Of a stretch of DNA of 59,853 nucleotides, positions 15,311 to 24,253 are shown one piece after another. The notes beneath the pieces were generated by a model that saw only the letters and a list, made by a program, of their open reading frames with translations, was not told the origin of the DNA and made no database searches. Position 1 is the first letter of the stretch. Each line of letters begins with the position of its first letter. Source of the stretch: JALYNX01 sp035292605 (GTDB lineage Bacteria; Actinomycetota; Acidimicrobiia; Spongiisociales; ZC4RG35); assembly GCA_035292605.1 (NCBI GenBank), contig DATDPT010000151.1:1-59853 (forward strand), in the 5' to 3' direction. The position numbers were made by a program, and so were the translations under genes.

Positions 15311-16801
15311 ATGCCCGACTTCATCGGCGCCCTGGATCAGGGGACGACCTCCACCCGTTTCATCGTGTTCGACGCCGCCGGGGCGGTGGTGGCCGTCGAC
15401 CAGCGCGAGCATGCCCAGATCTTTCCCCGGCCCGGTTGGGTCGAGCACGACCCGGTCGAGATCTGGTCCAGGTCATCGTCCGTCATCGAGGGAGCTCTTT
15501 CCAAGGCCGGCCTGAGCCCCTCGGACCTGGCCGCGATCGGGCTGACTAACCAGCGCGAAACCACCGTCATCTGGGACCGCGCCACCGGAAGACCGGTTGC
15601 CAACGCGGTCGTGTGGCAGGACACTCGGACCGCCGAGGTCTGTTCCCAGCTGGCCGGGGCCGACGGCGCCGATCGGTTCCGTGCAGTCACCGGTCTGCCG
15701 CTGGCGACCTACTTCTCGGGGCCCAAGATCCGTTGGCTTCTCGACGAGCTCGACCTGCACGACGCCGCTGCCCGTGGGGAGCTAGCCTTCGGCACCATCG
15801 ACTCTTGGTTGGCCTGGAATCTGACCGGTGGGCCGGGCAGGGGGACCCATATCACCGATGTCACCAATGCCTCCCGGACGTTGCTCATGGATCTCGCCAC
15901 CACCACGTGGGACGCCGACATCGCGTTGGCGATGGATGTCCCCACCGCGATGCTTCCCGAGATCGTGCCTTCGATCGGAGTCCTTGGCACCTGTGTCGGC
16001 CCCCTGGAAGGGGTGCCCTTGGCCGCCATTCTCGGAGACCAGCATGCCGCGCTGTTCGGTCAGGTGTGCTTCGAACCCGGTGAAGCCAAGAACACATACG
16101 GGACCGGCAATTTCATGCTCCTCAACACCGGCTCGGCGCCCGTGGTCTCCGAGGCTGGTCTGCTCACCACCCTTGCCTATCAGCGCGCCGGGGAGAAGCC
16201 GGTCTACGCCCTCGAGGGCTCGGTGGCGGTGACCGGATCCCTGGTCCAATGGCTGAGGGACAACCTCGGGCTATTGGACGCCTCCTCGGACATCGAGAAG
16301 CTGGCTCGCACGGTCGAGGACAACGGAGACGTCTACTTCGTCCCCGCCTTCTCCGGGCTGTTTGCTCCTTACTGGCGACCCGACGCCCGCGGGGTGATCA
16401 CGGGTCTGACCAGATTCGCCAATGGCGGGCACATCGCCAGGGCCGCCCTCGAGTCCGCCGCCTATCAGACCCGTGACATCCTGGACGCGATGACCGCCGA
16501 CTCGGGTGTCAGGCTCACCGAGCTCAGGGTGGACGGGGGCATGACCGCCAATTCATTGTTGATGCAGTTCCAGGCCGACATCCTCGGTGTCGATGTCATC
16601 AAACCCCGGATATCGGAGACGACGGCACTGGGTGCCGCTTTCGCCGCCGGCCTGGCGGTGGGGTTCTGGCCGGACCTCGACGCGATCAGCGGTCTCTGGG
16701 CCGAGGATGCCCGATGGGAACCGACGATGGATGACGTCGAACGAGAGAGGCTCTACGGACGATGGCGGGAGGCTGTCGAGAGGTCGTTCGGATGGGTTTG
16801 A
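15311..16801 (+). CDS. glpK: Glycerol kinase
   Basis: ATP-dependent phosphorylation of glycerol to sn-glycerol 3-phosphate, 496 residues (family length ~500). It starts FIGALDQGTTSTRFIVFD and has the FGGY signatures GLTNQRETTVIWDRATGRPV, NTYGTGNFMLLNTG, PAFSGLFAPYWRPDARGVITGLTR (two pieces of one region) and the final ELRVDGGMTANSLLMQFQADILG. It is followed by pgsA, which also uses glycerol 3-phosphate, so a lipid-precursor theme is plausible. No glpF or glpD is nearby. Confidence 0.95.
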   Translation: MPDFIGALDQGTTSTRFIVFDAAGAVVAVDQREHAQIFPRPGWVEHDPVEIWSRSSSVIEGALSKAGLSPSDLAAIGLTNQRETTVIWDRATGRPVANAVVWQDTRTAEVCSQLAGADGADRFRAVTGLPLATYFSGPKIRWLLDELDLHDAAARGELAFGTIDSWLAWNLTGGPGRGTHITDVTNASRTLLMDLATTTWDADIALAMDVPTAMLPEIVPSIGVLGTCVGPLEGVPLAAILGDQHAALFGQVCFEPGEAKNTYGTGNFMLLNTGSAPVVSEAGLLTTLAYQRAGEKPVYALEGSVAVTGSLVQWLRDNLGLLDASSDIEKLARTVEDNGDVYFVPAFSGLFAPYWRPDARGVITGLTRFANGGHIARAALESAAYQTRDILDAMTADSGVRLTELRVDGGMTANSLLMQFQADILGVDVIKPRISETTALGAAFAAGLAVGFWPDLDAISGLWAEDARWEPTMDDVERERLYGRWREAVERSFGWV

Positions 16802-16827
16802 CCCGAGGATTTCGCCGGTCCCGCCGA

Positions 16828-16852
16828 TAAGATCGCTGCGAGTCGAGGAGGT
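16828..16852 (+). promoter_or_regulatory. pgsA -10 box TAAGAT and Shine-Dalgarno GAGGAGGT
   Basis: TAAGAT (16828-16833) follows the glpK stop. GAGGAGGT is at 16845-16852. It lies 19 bases before the first ATG (16871), too far for normal use, but about 10 before an in-frame CTG (16862) and 4 before ATC (16856). Confidence 0.55.
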
Positions 16853-16870
16853 CCCATCTCACTGCCTGAC

Positions 16871-17413
16871 ATGCTGGCGCTGTCCAGGATCCTGCTGGTG
16901 CCTGTGATCATGGCATTCACCAGGAGCGAGCAGATCGAGCACTCCCTGGCGTTTGCGGCTGGCGTGTTCGCCTTGGCCGCTTTCACCGATTATCTCGACG
17001 GCTATCTCGCGAGAAAGATCAGCGGGGGAACCATCCTCGGTGGGTTCCTCGACACCACTGCCGACAAGATCCTGGTGACCGGCACCCTGCTGGCTCTGGT
17101 CTCGATCGACCGGGTCTCAGTCTGGCCGGCCGCCCTGATCATCTTCCGCGAGTTCGGGGTGATGGCCCTCCGGGGGGTGGTTGCCGCACAAGGGGGTCTG
17201 ATCCGCCCATCGACGTGGGGGAAGATCAAGACGGCGACCCAGTTCGCCGCTCTCTTGCTGGCGTTCTTCAGGCTTTCGGAGCCATGGGGCCCGTGGTACC
17301 TGGATCAATGGGTCATGCTGCTGGCCGTCATCGCCACCATCGGGTCGGCTTGGGGGTACACGACGGCGTTCTGGCACACAGTGCGTTCTGAGCCCGCCGG
17401 CTACCGGCGGTGA
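16871..17413 (+). CDS. pgsA: CDP-diacylglycerol-glycerol-3-phosphate 3-phosphatidyltransferase
   Basis: Makes phosphatidylglycerophosphate, the precursor of phosphatidylglycerol and cardiolipin, in the membrane. The CDP-alcohol phosphotransferase motif D-x2-D-G-x2-A-R-x8-G-x3-D-x3-D is complete in FTDYLDGYLARKISGG and ILGGFLDTTADK, and there are several hydrophobic segments. The coordinates use the first ATG. The family N-terminus (M-N-x-P-N-x-L-T-x-x-R) aligns with ISLPDMLALSRI upstream of that ATG, so the true start is probably CTG 16862 or ATC 16856. Its stop overlaps the epimerase start (GTGA). Confidence 0.92.
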   Translation: MLALSRILLVPVIMAFTRSEQIEHSLAFAAGVFALAAFTDYLDGYLARKISGGTILGGFLDTTADKILVTGTLLALVSIDRVSVWPAALIIFREFGVMALRGVVAAQGGLIRPSTWGKIKTATQFAALLLAFFRLSEPWGPWYLDQWVMLLAVIATIGSAWGYTTAFWHTVRSEPAGYRR

Positions 17414-18384
17414 GGGTCGCCGTTACCGGCGGCTCCGGGGTGGTGGGGGCGGCGGTGGTTAGGCATCTGGTGGATGCCGGGCACGAGGTGAGGGGATTGG
17501 CGCGAACGACCTCGGCCTCGGAAAAGATCGCCGCACTGGGGGCCAGGCCCTTTCCCGGTGACGTCCTCGACCCCGACAGCCTGGTCGGCTTGGTCTCGGA
17601 TGTGGACCGGGTGTTTCATGTCGCCGGGGTCAACGAGATGTGCTCGGCTGACCCCGGGCACATGGACGAGGTGAACATCGTTGGCACCTCCAACGTGCGT
17701 GACGCCTGCCTGACTGCCAGTGTCGGCCGGCTGATCCACACCTCATCGGCGGTGGCCATAGGTGAGGAACACGGCACAGTCGGCTCCGAGGTAAGCCCTC
17801 ATCGGGGGTGGTATCTCTCTCGCTACGAGCGCTCCAAGCACATCTCGGAACAGATCGCCCTCGAGGAGTCGGCTGGGCTCGAGGTGGTGTGTGTCAATCC
17901 CTCATCGGTGCAGGGCCCAGGCCGCGCTTCGGGGACCGGCAAGCTGATCCTCGATGTCATGCGGGGCAAGCTCCCCTTTCTGGTCGAGTCCACGATCTCG
18001 ATCGTCGACATCGACGACTGCGCCCGAGGCCATCTCCTGGCGGCGGATCTGGGATCACCCGGCGGGCGCTATCTGTTGAGCGGTGTCTCGCTGACCATTC
18101 ACGAGGCCCTGGCTCTGCTGACTCGAGTCAGTGGCCTTTCCCTCAACCGCCGGTTCCTGCCGGGCTCGGTGTTGTCCGCCGTGGCCGGAGGTATCGAGCT
18201 CGGGGGGCGTGCCTTGGGACGCCGGCCCCCGGTTTGTCGAGAAATGGCGCGGGTGCTGCGGCACGGTCACCGCTACGACGGCACCAGGGCGATCCGGGAC
18301 CTGGAGCTGGGTTACACGCCGGCCGAGGACACTGTGCGACGCACGATCGACTGGTTCTGGGCCCAGGGCCTACTTCAGACCTAG
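17410..18384 (+). CDS. NAD-dependent epimerase/dehydratase (extended SDR)
   Basis: A 324-residue extended short-chain dehydrogenase. The dinucleotide site is VTGGSGVVGAAVVRHL, and the catalytic residues are in HTSSAVAIGE (Ser) and YLSRYERSKHISE (Tyr-x3-Lys). The later part, VCVNPSSVQGPG and SIVDIDDCARGHLLA, is like HpnA/dihydroflavonol-reductase-type proteins that modify sugars, terpenoids or lipids. GTG 17410 overlaps the pgsA stop by 4 bases, so it is translationally coupled to phospholipid synthesis, though its substrate is not evident. Confidence 0.85.
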   Translation: MRVAVTGGSGVVGAAVVRHLVDAGHEVRGLARTTSASEKIAALGARPFPGDVLDPDSLVGLVSDVDRVFHVAGVNEMCSADPGHMDEVNIVGTSNVRDACLTASVGRLIHTSSAVAIGEEHGTVGSEVSPHRGWYLSRYERSKHISEQIALEESAGLEVVCVNPSSVQGPGRASGTGKLILDVMRGKLPFLVESTISIVDIDDCARGHLLAADLGSPGGRYLLSGVSLTIHEALALLTRVSGLSLNRRFLPGSVLSAVAGGIELGGRALGRRPPVCREMARVLRHGHRYDGTRAIRDLELGYTPAEDTVRRTIDWFWAQGLLQT

Positions 18385-18387
18385 AGG

Positions 18388-18393
18388 TAGCAT
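18388..18393 (+). promoter_or_regulatory. -10-like TAGCAT before mfd
   Basis: A TANNNT hexamer 11 bases before ATG 18405, giving a very short or absent 5' leader. Confidence 0.35.
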
Positions 18394-18404
18394 CGACCGG
18401 CTCG

Positions 18405-21400
18405 ATGCCAGCACCGCTCGCACCACTCCTCTCCGCTTGGCGCTCCGCGTCCCTCCCGGATCTCGGGGGCTCCTGGGCCGTATCTGCAGGGGGGAGAGCC
18501 TTCGCCATCGCCGGACTTTCCGACCAACTCGAGCAAATGCTCCTGGTCGTGGTGCCGGGGGAGCGTGACGCCGAGGAGCTGGCGGACGACATCGCGCTGT
18601 TCCTCGAGGATGTCACTCTGGCTCCGGCCTGGGAGACCCTGCCCTTCGAGCACGTCTCACCCAATATCGCCACCATGGCCCGTCGGGCGGAAGCCCGGCA
18701 TCGCTTGGCCCGGGGTGGTGGCCCGGCGGTGGTGGTGGCCAGCATCCGCAGTGCGATCCAACGTCTCAGCCCATCCAGCCCTGACCCGCTGACCCTGGCC
18801 AGGGAAGACGAGGTCGCCCGCGACGAACTGGTGCGCCTACTGGCCGATCTGGGCTATTCGAGGACCGACCGGGTCGAGGGAAGAGGCGAGTTCGCGGTCC
18901 GGGGTGGGATCGTCGACGTGTTCCCCGCCCAGGACGAGGAGCCGGTTCGCCTCGACTTCTTCGGTGACGCTGTCGAGGACATCCGGGTCATCTCGGTCGC
19001 CACCCAACGATCGGAGGACCCGGTCGACCGCCTGGTCGCCTACCCGGCTCGAGAAGTTCGCCCTGGAGGAGTTCTGGTCCAACGCGCCTCCGAGCTCGTC
19101 ATCTCCGAACAATGGGCCGCGTCGACCTGGGATCGGATCGCCCAGGGTCAACTCTTTCCTGGCATCGAGTCGTGGCTGCCCTGGGTGGCCGACCCGATCT
19201 CGCTCATCGATGCCGCGCCGACCGAAGCCCGCCTCGTCGTCATCGAGCCTGCACGGGCGCTGGACAGAGCGCGCGAGCTGATCAAGGAGGAAACCGAGCT
19301 GGCCCAGGCCCTCGCTCCCACCTGGGGAGAACAGGCTCCGGAGGCCGGCGCCCATCCCGCCTTGTTCCTCGACCTCGAGGAGAGACTCAGGGATCGAGCT
19401 CATCTTCGGGTCCCGGCTGCGCCGACCGGCCCCACCGACCCGGTGCTGGAGGTGCGCGGCCTCGATGCAACTCCAGGTGATCCCGAAGCCGTGACCCGGG
19501 GACTGGCACGGCTGTTGGAGCGGGGGATCACCACCGTGGTGGCGATGGACGGAGCGCCGGCGGCCGACCGGGTGGCACAGGCGCTGGCTGAGAACGGGCT
19601 GGCCCTTGACCGGCTCGACACGCTCGTGAACCCGAGGCCGGCGATCGTCCCGGTGGGCATCCATCGGGGATTCGTGGCCCCGGGTATCGGGGTTGCGGTC
19701 CTGGGAGAGCAGGAGATCGCCGGCCGGCGCCGAGCTCACCGCCGGGCGGGCCGGAGTCGGGCTGCACTGACCCACCAATACCGCGACCTGACCGAAGGCG
19801 ACTATGTAGTCCATCACCAACACGGGATCGGGAGGTTCGAAGGTCTGGTGTCGAGGACGATGGTGGGGGTGGAGCGGGACTATCTGATCATCGCCTATGC
19901 CGGTGCCGATCGTCTCTATGTGCCTGTCGATCAGCTGGCTGCCGTCACCAGGTACACCGGTGGGGAGGCCCCCCGGGTGTCGCGGATGGGGGGCAAGGAC
20001 TGGTCAGACCAGAAGGCGCGGGTTCGCAAGGCGGTGGCCGCGGTGGCGCAGCGGGTGGTCGAGCTCCATCGGCTCCGAGCCGCCGCCGTCGGCCATGCCT
20101 ATGCGCCGGACTCCCCGTGGCAAACCGAGATGGAGGGCACGTTCCTCTACGAGGAGACACCTGATCAGCTTCGCGCCATCCTCGAGGTCAAGGCGGACAT
20201 GCAGACCGACAAACCGATGGACCGGCTGGTCTTTGGCGATGTCGGCTTTGGCAAGACCGAGGTTGCGATCCGTGCCGCCTTCAAGGCGGTGGAGTCGGGC
20301 AAACAGGTGGCCGTTCTATGCCCGACGACCCTGCTGGTGCAACAGCATCATCAGACGTTCTCCGAGCGGTTTGCGCCCTATCCGGTACGGGTAGAGGCCC
20401 TTTCCCGTTTCCTCACCACAAGGCAGCAGGATCGGGTTGTCGCCGCGCTGGCGACGGGAGAGGTCGACGTGGTGATCGGGACCCATCGCCTTCTATCCGA
20501 GGACATACGCTTCAAAGAGCTCGGCTTGCTGGTGATCGATGAGGAGCAACGCTTCGGGGTCACGGCCAAGGACGCCCTCAAGGAGTTGAAGTTGGGGGTG
20601 GACGTCCTCACCCTCACCGCCACTCCGATCCCACGTACGCTGGAGATGGCCCTCACCGGGATCCGGGATGTCTCCCACATCAGGACCGCCCCCGAGGACC
20701 GTCATCCGATCCTCACCTATGTCGGCCCTGCGGACGACCAGGCGGTCTCGGCGGCCATCCGACGTGAGATGCTCCGGGAGGGGCAGGTGTTCTACGTGCA
20801 CAACCGGGTGCAATCGATCGATCGGGCGGTAGCGCATCTCCGTGACCTGGTCCCCGACGCCAGGTACGTGGTGGCCCACGGCCAGATGTCGGAAGGACAG
20901 CTCGAACAAGTGATGATCGATTTCTGGAATCGCGAGTACGACGTCATGGTCGCCACCACCATCATCGAATCCGGTCTCGACCTGCCCCAGGTGAACACTC
21001 TGATCGTCGAGCGCGCCGACCTCCTCGGCCTGGCCCAGCTCTATCAGCTTCGGGGCCGGGTGGGCCGCTCCAGTCAGCGGGCATATGCCTATTTGCTCCA
21101 TCCCCGGGACCGGAGCCTCACCGAGGAGGCTCATCGCCGGCTCGAGGCGATCGGGGAAGCAACCGAGCTGGGCTCCGGGTTCCAGCTCGCACTGAGGGAC
21201 CTGGAGATCAGGGGTGCCGGTTCGATTCTCGGCGAGGTCCAGAGCGGGCATATCGCCGCGGTCGGCTTCGAGTTGTACGCCGAATTGGTCGCTGATGCCG
21301 TCTCCGAGCTGGAGGGGAGAGCGGTCCCGGTCGAGTCCCGCTTTGAGATCCGGATCGATCTCCCGGTCGACGCCCACCTTCCCGATGCCTACATCCCTGA

Positions 21401-21797
21401 GCAAGAACTTCGTTTGGAGGCCTATCGACGTCTGGCGGGCACCTCGACGCCCCCCGAGGTCGACGACGTTGCAGCTGAATGGGAGGACCGGTTCGGGCCG
21501 CTCCCGCCTGCCGCCTCAGCACTGGTGGAGCTGGCCCGGCTCCGAGTCGACGCTCTCCGGGTCGGGCTCGAGGAGATGGTCAAACTCCGCCATGAGATCA
21601 GGATGGGCCCGGTGGATCTCAAGCCCTCCCAGGAGGTCCGTCTCAAGCGTCTGCAGCCACGCGCGGTGCTCCGCGCCGCGGAGGGCCTCATCTTCATCCC
21701 GGCGCCATCGCCCCTGATGCCGGGCCTGTCCCGGTTCATCGCCCAAATGTGGCCGGAGGGGATTCATGATCCCGAGCGGGTGCTTCTAGGGGCGTGA
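18405..21797 (+). CDS. mfd: Transcription-repair coupling factor
   Basis: DNA translocase that removes RNA polymerase stalled at lesions and recruits UvrA. The protein has 1130 residues (family ~1150). The N-terminal UvrB-homology region covers the first ~200 residues or so. The RNA-polymerase-interaction domain is near 460-530 (LTEGDYVVHHQHGIGRFEGL through DRLYVPVDQL). RecG-like motors follow, with Walker A FGDVGFGKTE near 611, DEEQ (VIDEEQRFGV) near 710, and motif VI region LRGRVGRSSQRAYAYLL. The C-terminal D7 domain closes the protein. ATG 18405 is chosen; the frame is open far upstream but that part overlaps the epimerase gene and lacks similarity. Confidence 0.96.
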   Translation: MPAPLAPLLSAWRSASLPDLGGSWAVSAGGRAFAIAGLSDQLEQMLLVVVPGERDAEELADDIALFLEDVTLAPAWETLPFEHVSPNIATMARRAEARHRLARGGGPAVVVASIRSAIQRLSPSSPDPLTLAREDEVARDELVRLLADLGYSRTDRVEGRGEFAVRGGIVDVFPAQDEEPVRLDFFGDAVEDIRVISVATQRSEDPVDRLVAYPAREVRPGGVLVQRASELVISEQWAASTWDRIAQGQLFPGIESWLPWVADPISLIDAAPTEARLVVIEPARALDRARELIKEETELAQALAPTWGEQAPEAGAHPALFLDLEERLRDRAHLRVPAAPTGPTDPVLEVRGLDATPGDPEAVTRGLARLLERGITTVVAMDGAPAADRVAQALAENGLALDRLDTLVNPRPAIVPVGIHRGFVAPGIGVAVLGEQEIAGRRRAHRRAGRSRAALTHQYRDLTEGDYVVHHQHGIGRFEGLVSRTMVGVERDYLIIAYAGADRLYVPVDQLAAVTRYTGGEAPRVSRMGGKDWSDQKARVRKAVAAVAQRVVELHRLRAAAVGHAYAPDSPWQTEMEGTFLYEETPDQLRAILEVKADMQTDKPMDRLVFGDVGFGKTEVAIRAAFKAVESGKQVAVLCPTTLLVQQHHQTFSERFAPYPVRVEALSRFLTTRQQDRVVAALATGEVDVVIGTHRLLSEDIRFKELGLLVIDEEQRFGVTAKDALKELKLGVDVLTLTATPIPRTLEMALTGIRDVSHIRTAPEDRHPILTYVGPADDQAVSAAIRREMLREGQVFYVHNRVQSIDRAVAHLRDLVPDARYVVAHGQMSEGQLEQVMIDFWNREYDVMVATTIIESGLDLPQVNTLIVERADLLGLAQLYQLRGRVGRSSQRAYAYLLHPRDRSLTEEAHRRLEAIGEATELGSGFQLALRDLEIRGAGSILGEVQSGHIAAVGFELYAELVADAVSELEGRAVPVESRFEIRIDLPVDAHLPDAYIPEQELRLEAYRRLAGTSTPPEVDDVAAEWEDRFGPLPPAASALVELARLRVDALRVGLEEMVKLRHEIRMGPVDLKPSQEVRLKRLQPRAVLRAAEGLIFIPAPSPLMPGLSRFIAQMWPEGIHDPERVLLGA

Positions 21798-21804
21798 AAG
21801 GCTC

Positions 21805-21810
21805 TACCAT
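21805..21810 (+). promoter_or_regulatory. -10-like TACCAT before the parvulin lipoprotein gene
   Basis: A TANNNT hexamer about 40 bases before TTG 21851. The leader between them contains the Shine-Dalgarno sequence GAAGGA. Confidence 0.35.
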
Positions 21811-21850
21811 CCCCAAAACTCTCTTTCTCCACTTCTAAGAAGGAATTCTC

Positions 21851-22771
21851 TTGAAGAAACTCTCATCGCTTCTGGTCTCGTGCGCGCTCGTCTTGGTGTC
21901 TTGTGGGGGCAGCAACGAAGTGGTAGCGACCGTCAACGGTGTCGATGTGACCGTCGGTGACGTGGAGGCCTTGATCGACAGTGGTGACGAATCCACGATC
22001 GCCAAGGCAGAGTTTGCCCAAGTCCTAACCTTCAAAATCGTCTACAGCATCATGACCCGGGACGCAGAGGACGAGTTCGGAATCACCTTCAGTGATGAGG
22101 AGATCGCTGCCGAGGCTGATGGGATCATGGCTTCCGAACTCCCCCAGGGCCAGACTCGTGAGGCCTTTCTCGAAGAGAGAAGGGTCACCGAGCAGTATCT
22201 CCAGGAGGTCGCCCAACAGTCGTTGGTCTTCGCCGCGGTGGTGGAGGCGATGGCAGCCGATATGGAACCTCCCACTCAGGAAGAGATAGACACCCAACTG
22301 GCGCGATCTGTCACCGAGGTTTGCGCGGCCCACATCTTGGTCGGCACAGAAGAGGAGGCCGATGCGGTCGCCGCCCGTCTCGCTGATGGGGAGGAGTTCG
22401 CAGCCCTTGCCGCGGAGCTCTCACTAGATGGGAGCGCTGCGGAGGGGGGTGACTTGGGGTGCCAGCCGGCAGGCGCCTATGTCCCCGAGTTCGCAGCCGC
22501 CGCCATGATCGCCGAGTTGGGCGTTGCCACTGATCCGGTCCAAACAGAGTTCGGCTTTCACATCCTGCTCATCAGCCAGCGCACCGAAGCCCCGCCCGAG
22601 GAATGGCCCACCGAGGACCAAATCATCGAGTTCTTGCTCAACCAGGTGGCGGGCCCGGCCTCCGAGGAGTGGTTCACCGAGAAGGCCGCCGCGGCCGAGG
22701 TCGAGGTGAACGAGAAGTACGGCACCTGGCAGACCGAGCCCACACCCGAGGTGGTACCACCCACCGAGTGA
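21851..22771 (+). CDS. Parvulin-type peptidyl-prolyl isomerase lipoprotein (PrsA/SurA-like)
   Basis: Extracytoplasmic foldase of 306 residues. The signal peptide MKKLSSLLVSCALVLVSC puts the lipid-modified Cys at 18. The SurA-N-like helical part is at ~25-145, and the PPIC parvulin domain runs from VCAAHILVGTEEEADAVAARL to FGFHILLISQR (about 158-245), including GGDLGCQPAGAYVPEF. TTG 21851 is preceded by GAAGGA at 8 bases. It sits between mfd and mazG; in Mycobacterium the lipoprotein gene lpqU lies nearby but after mazG. Its 3' end overlaps mazG by 4 bases. Confidence 0.88.
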   Translation: MKKLSSLLVSCALVLVSCGGSNEVVATVNGVDVTVGDVEALIDSGDESTIAKAEFAQVLTFKIVYSIMTRDAEDEFGITFSDEEIAAEADGIMASELPQGQTREAFLEERRVTEQYLQEVAQQSLVFAAVVEAMAADMEPPTQEEIDTQLARSVTEVCAAHILVGTEEEADAVAARLADGEEFAALAAELSLDGSAAEGGDLGCQPAGAYVPEFAAAAMIAELGVATDPVQTEFGFHILLISQRTEAPPEEWPTEDQIIEFLLNQVAGPASEEWFTEKAAAAEVEVNEKYGTWQTEPTPEVVPPTE

Positions 22772-24180
22772 TAGTCGTCACCGGTCTCGGTCCCGGCGAT
22801 CTCGACCGGATCCCGGGCACGATTCGAGCCATCCTCCTCGACCCCGAGCGTGTGGTCATCGTGCGCACCCGACATCACCCGGCGGCCGGACAGCTGGCTC
22901 AACTTCGCGAGGTCACCTTCTGTGACGATCTGTATGAGCCGGCGGAGCGCTTCGAGGACGTCTATGCGGCTATCGCCGATCGGGTGCTCACCGCTGCCGA
23001 AGGGGGCTCAGTGGTCTACGCGGTCCCGGGAAGCCCAATGGTGGGCGAGTTCGCGGTGCGGAGACTTCTGGGGTCAGGCGCCGAGATCGATCTGATCCCG
23101 GCCGAGTCCTTCATCGATGCGGTGTTGGCCGAGGTCGGCTACGACCCGTTGGATCGGGGGCTCCAGATCCTCAACGGCCACGAGCTCCCCGAGCCGTTGG
23201 TGTTGGACAAGCCCACCATCATCGCCCATCTCGACCGCCCGGAGATCCTGGCCGAGGTGGCGGCCCGGGTGGACCGGGTGCTCCCCGAAGGCAGCATGGT
23301 CCGGGTGCTCTCGGGTCTGGGAGCGGCCGACTCGGTCAGCGTCGAGACGATCGCCTCCCAAGTCGACTCCTCCCTGGCCGGATTTCGGACCTCGCTGTTC
23401 ATCGACGCCGACCCCGGTGGGCTGATCGGGGCGGTGCACACCATGATGCGGCTTCGGGAGGAGTGTCCCTGGGATCGGGAGCAGACCCATCAGAGTCTGA
23501 TGAAGAACCTGGTCGAAGAGACCTACGAGCTGATCGAGGCGGTGGGGCGTCTCCCGGAGGGGGAGCCGGACTGGGTGGCATACGCCGAGGTAGAGGACGA
23601 GTTGGGAGATGTTCTGCTTCAGGTCCTGTTCCACGCCGTCATCGCCCGCCAGGCCGGAGCCTTCGACATCGACGACGTGGCCGAGGTGATGCGTCAGAAG
23701 CTGGTGCGTCGTCATCCCCATGTCTTCGGTGAGGTGGAAGTCGGCTCGGCTGAGGAGGTCAAGTCCAATTGGGACCGGATCAAAGAAGCGGAGAAGGCCT
23801 CGGTCGCCGAGTCGGTGCTCGACGGAGTGCCCTCAGGGGTGCCTGCTCTGCATCGGGCTTCGAAGATCCAGAACCGGGCGGCCAAGATTGGCTTCGACTG
23901 GGAGCAGGCCGACCAGGTGTTACCCAAGGTGCGTGAGGAGTTGGGGGAGTTGGAGGAGGTCTTGAGCGACCCGGTCCGGGCCCAGGACGAACTGGGTGAT
24001 GTCCTGTTCTCGGTGGTCAACCTGGCCCGCCATCTCGGGCTCGACCCCGAGATCGCCCTCGGCCAGGCAACCAACCGCTTCGAGGAGAGGTTCCGCCGCA
24101 TGGAGGCAGAGGGTCCACTCGACGGTCTCGACCTCGACGGGCTCAACCAGCGTTGGGATCGGGCGAAGGGAAAGGGCTGA
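22768..24180 (+). CDS. mazG: MazG nucleotide pyrophosphohydrolase fused to a tetrapyrrole-methylase-like domain
   Basis: Removes pyrophosphate from non-canonical NTPs. The 470-residue protein has an N-terminal SAM/tetrapyrrole methylase-like domain (VVTGLGPGDLDRIPGTIRAIL, AVPGSPMVGEF; about residues 1-210), as in Bacillus YabN. Two MazG domains follow. The first has EETYELIEAV plus YAEVEDELGDVLLQVLFHA (the E-x2-E...E-x2-D metal site), then KIGFDWEQADQVLPKVREELGELEEVL and DELGDVLFSVVNLARHL. Start GTG 22768 overlaps the preceding stop (GTGA). The methylase half probably has a regulatory or unrelated role; this is not settled by sequence. Confidence 0.93.
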   Translation: MIVVTGLGPGDLDRIPGTIRAILLDPERVVIVRTRHHPAAGQLAQLREVTFCDDLYEPAERFEDVYAAIADRVLTAAEGGSVVYAVPGSPMVGEFAVRRLLGSGAEIDLIPAESFIDAVLAEVGYDPLDRGLQILNGHELPEPLVLDKPTIIAHLDRPEILAEVAARVDRVLPEGSMVRVLSGLGAADSVSVETIASQVDSSLAGFRTSLFIDADPGGLIGAVHTMMRLREECPWDREQTHQSLMKNLVEETYELIEAVGRLPEGEPDWVAYAEVEDELGDVLLQVLFHAVIARQAGAFDIDDVAEVMRQKLVRRHPHVFGEVEVGSAEEVKSNWDRIKEAEKASVAESVLDGVPSGVPALHRASKIQNRAAKIGFDWEQADQVLPKVREELGELEEVLSDPVRAQDELGDVLFSVVNLARHLGLDPEIALGQATNRFEERFRRMEAEGPLDGLDLDGLNQRWDRAKGKG

Positions 24181-24214
24181 TCAAGGGGTCACCGGAACAA
24201 AACCGGGACGGTGG

Positions 24215-24220
24215 TAGCTT
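24215..24220 (+). promoter_or_regulatory. -10-like TAGCTT before eno
   Basis: A TANNNT hexamer 33 bases before ATG 24254, in the only gap (73 bases) between mazG and eno. No clear -35 box or Shine-Dalgarno sequence is seen. Confidence 0.35.
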
Positions 24221-24253
24221 GGCGCCGCCGGGCACCTGTCCTCCCACCCACCC

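Noticed and set aside
17808..18404. N-terminal extension of Mfd
   Set aside because: This in-frame stretch overlaps the epimerase gene in another frame and resembles no Mfd domain; ATG 18405 fits the family length.
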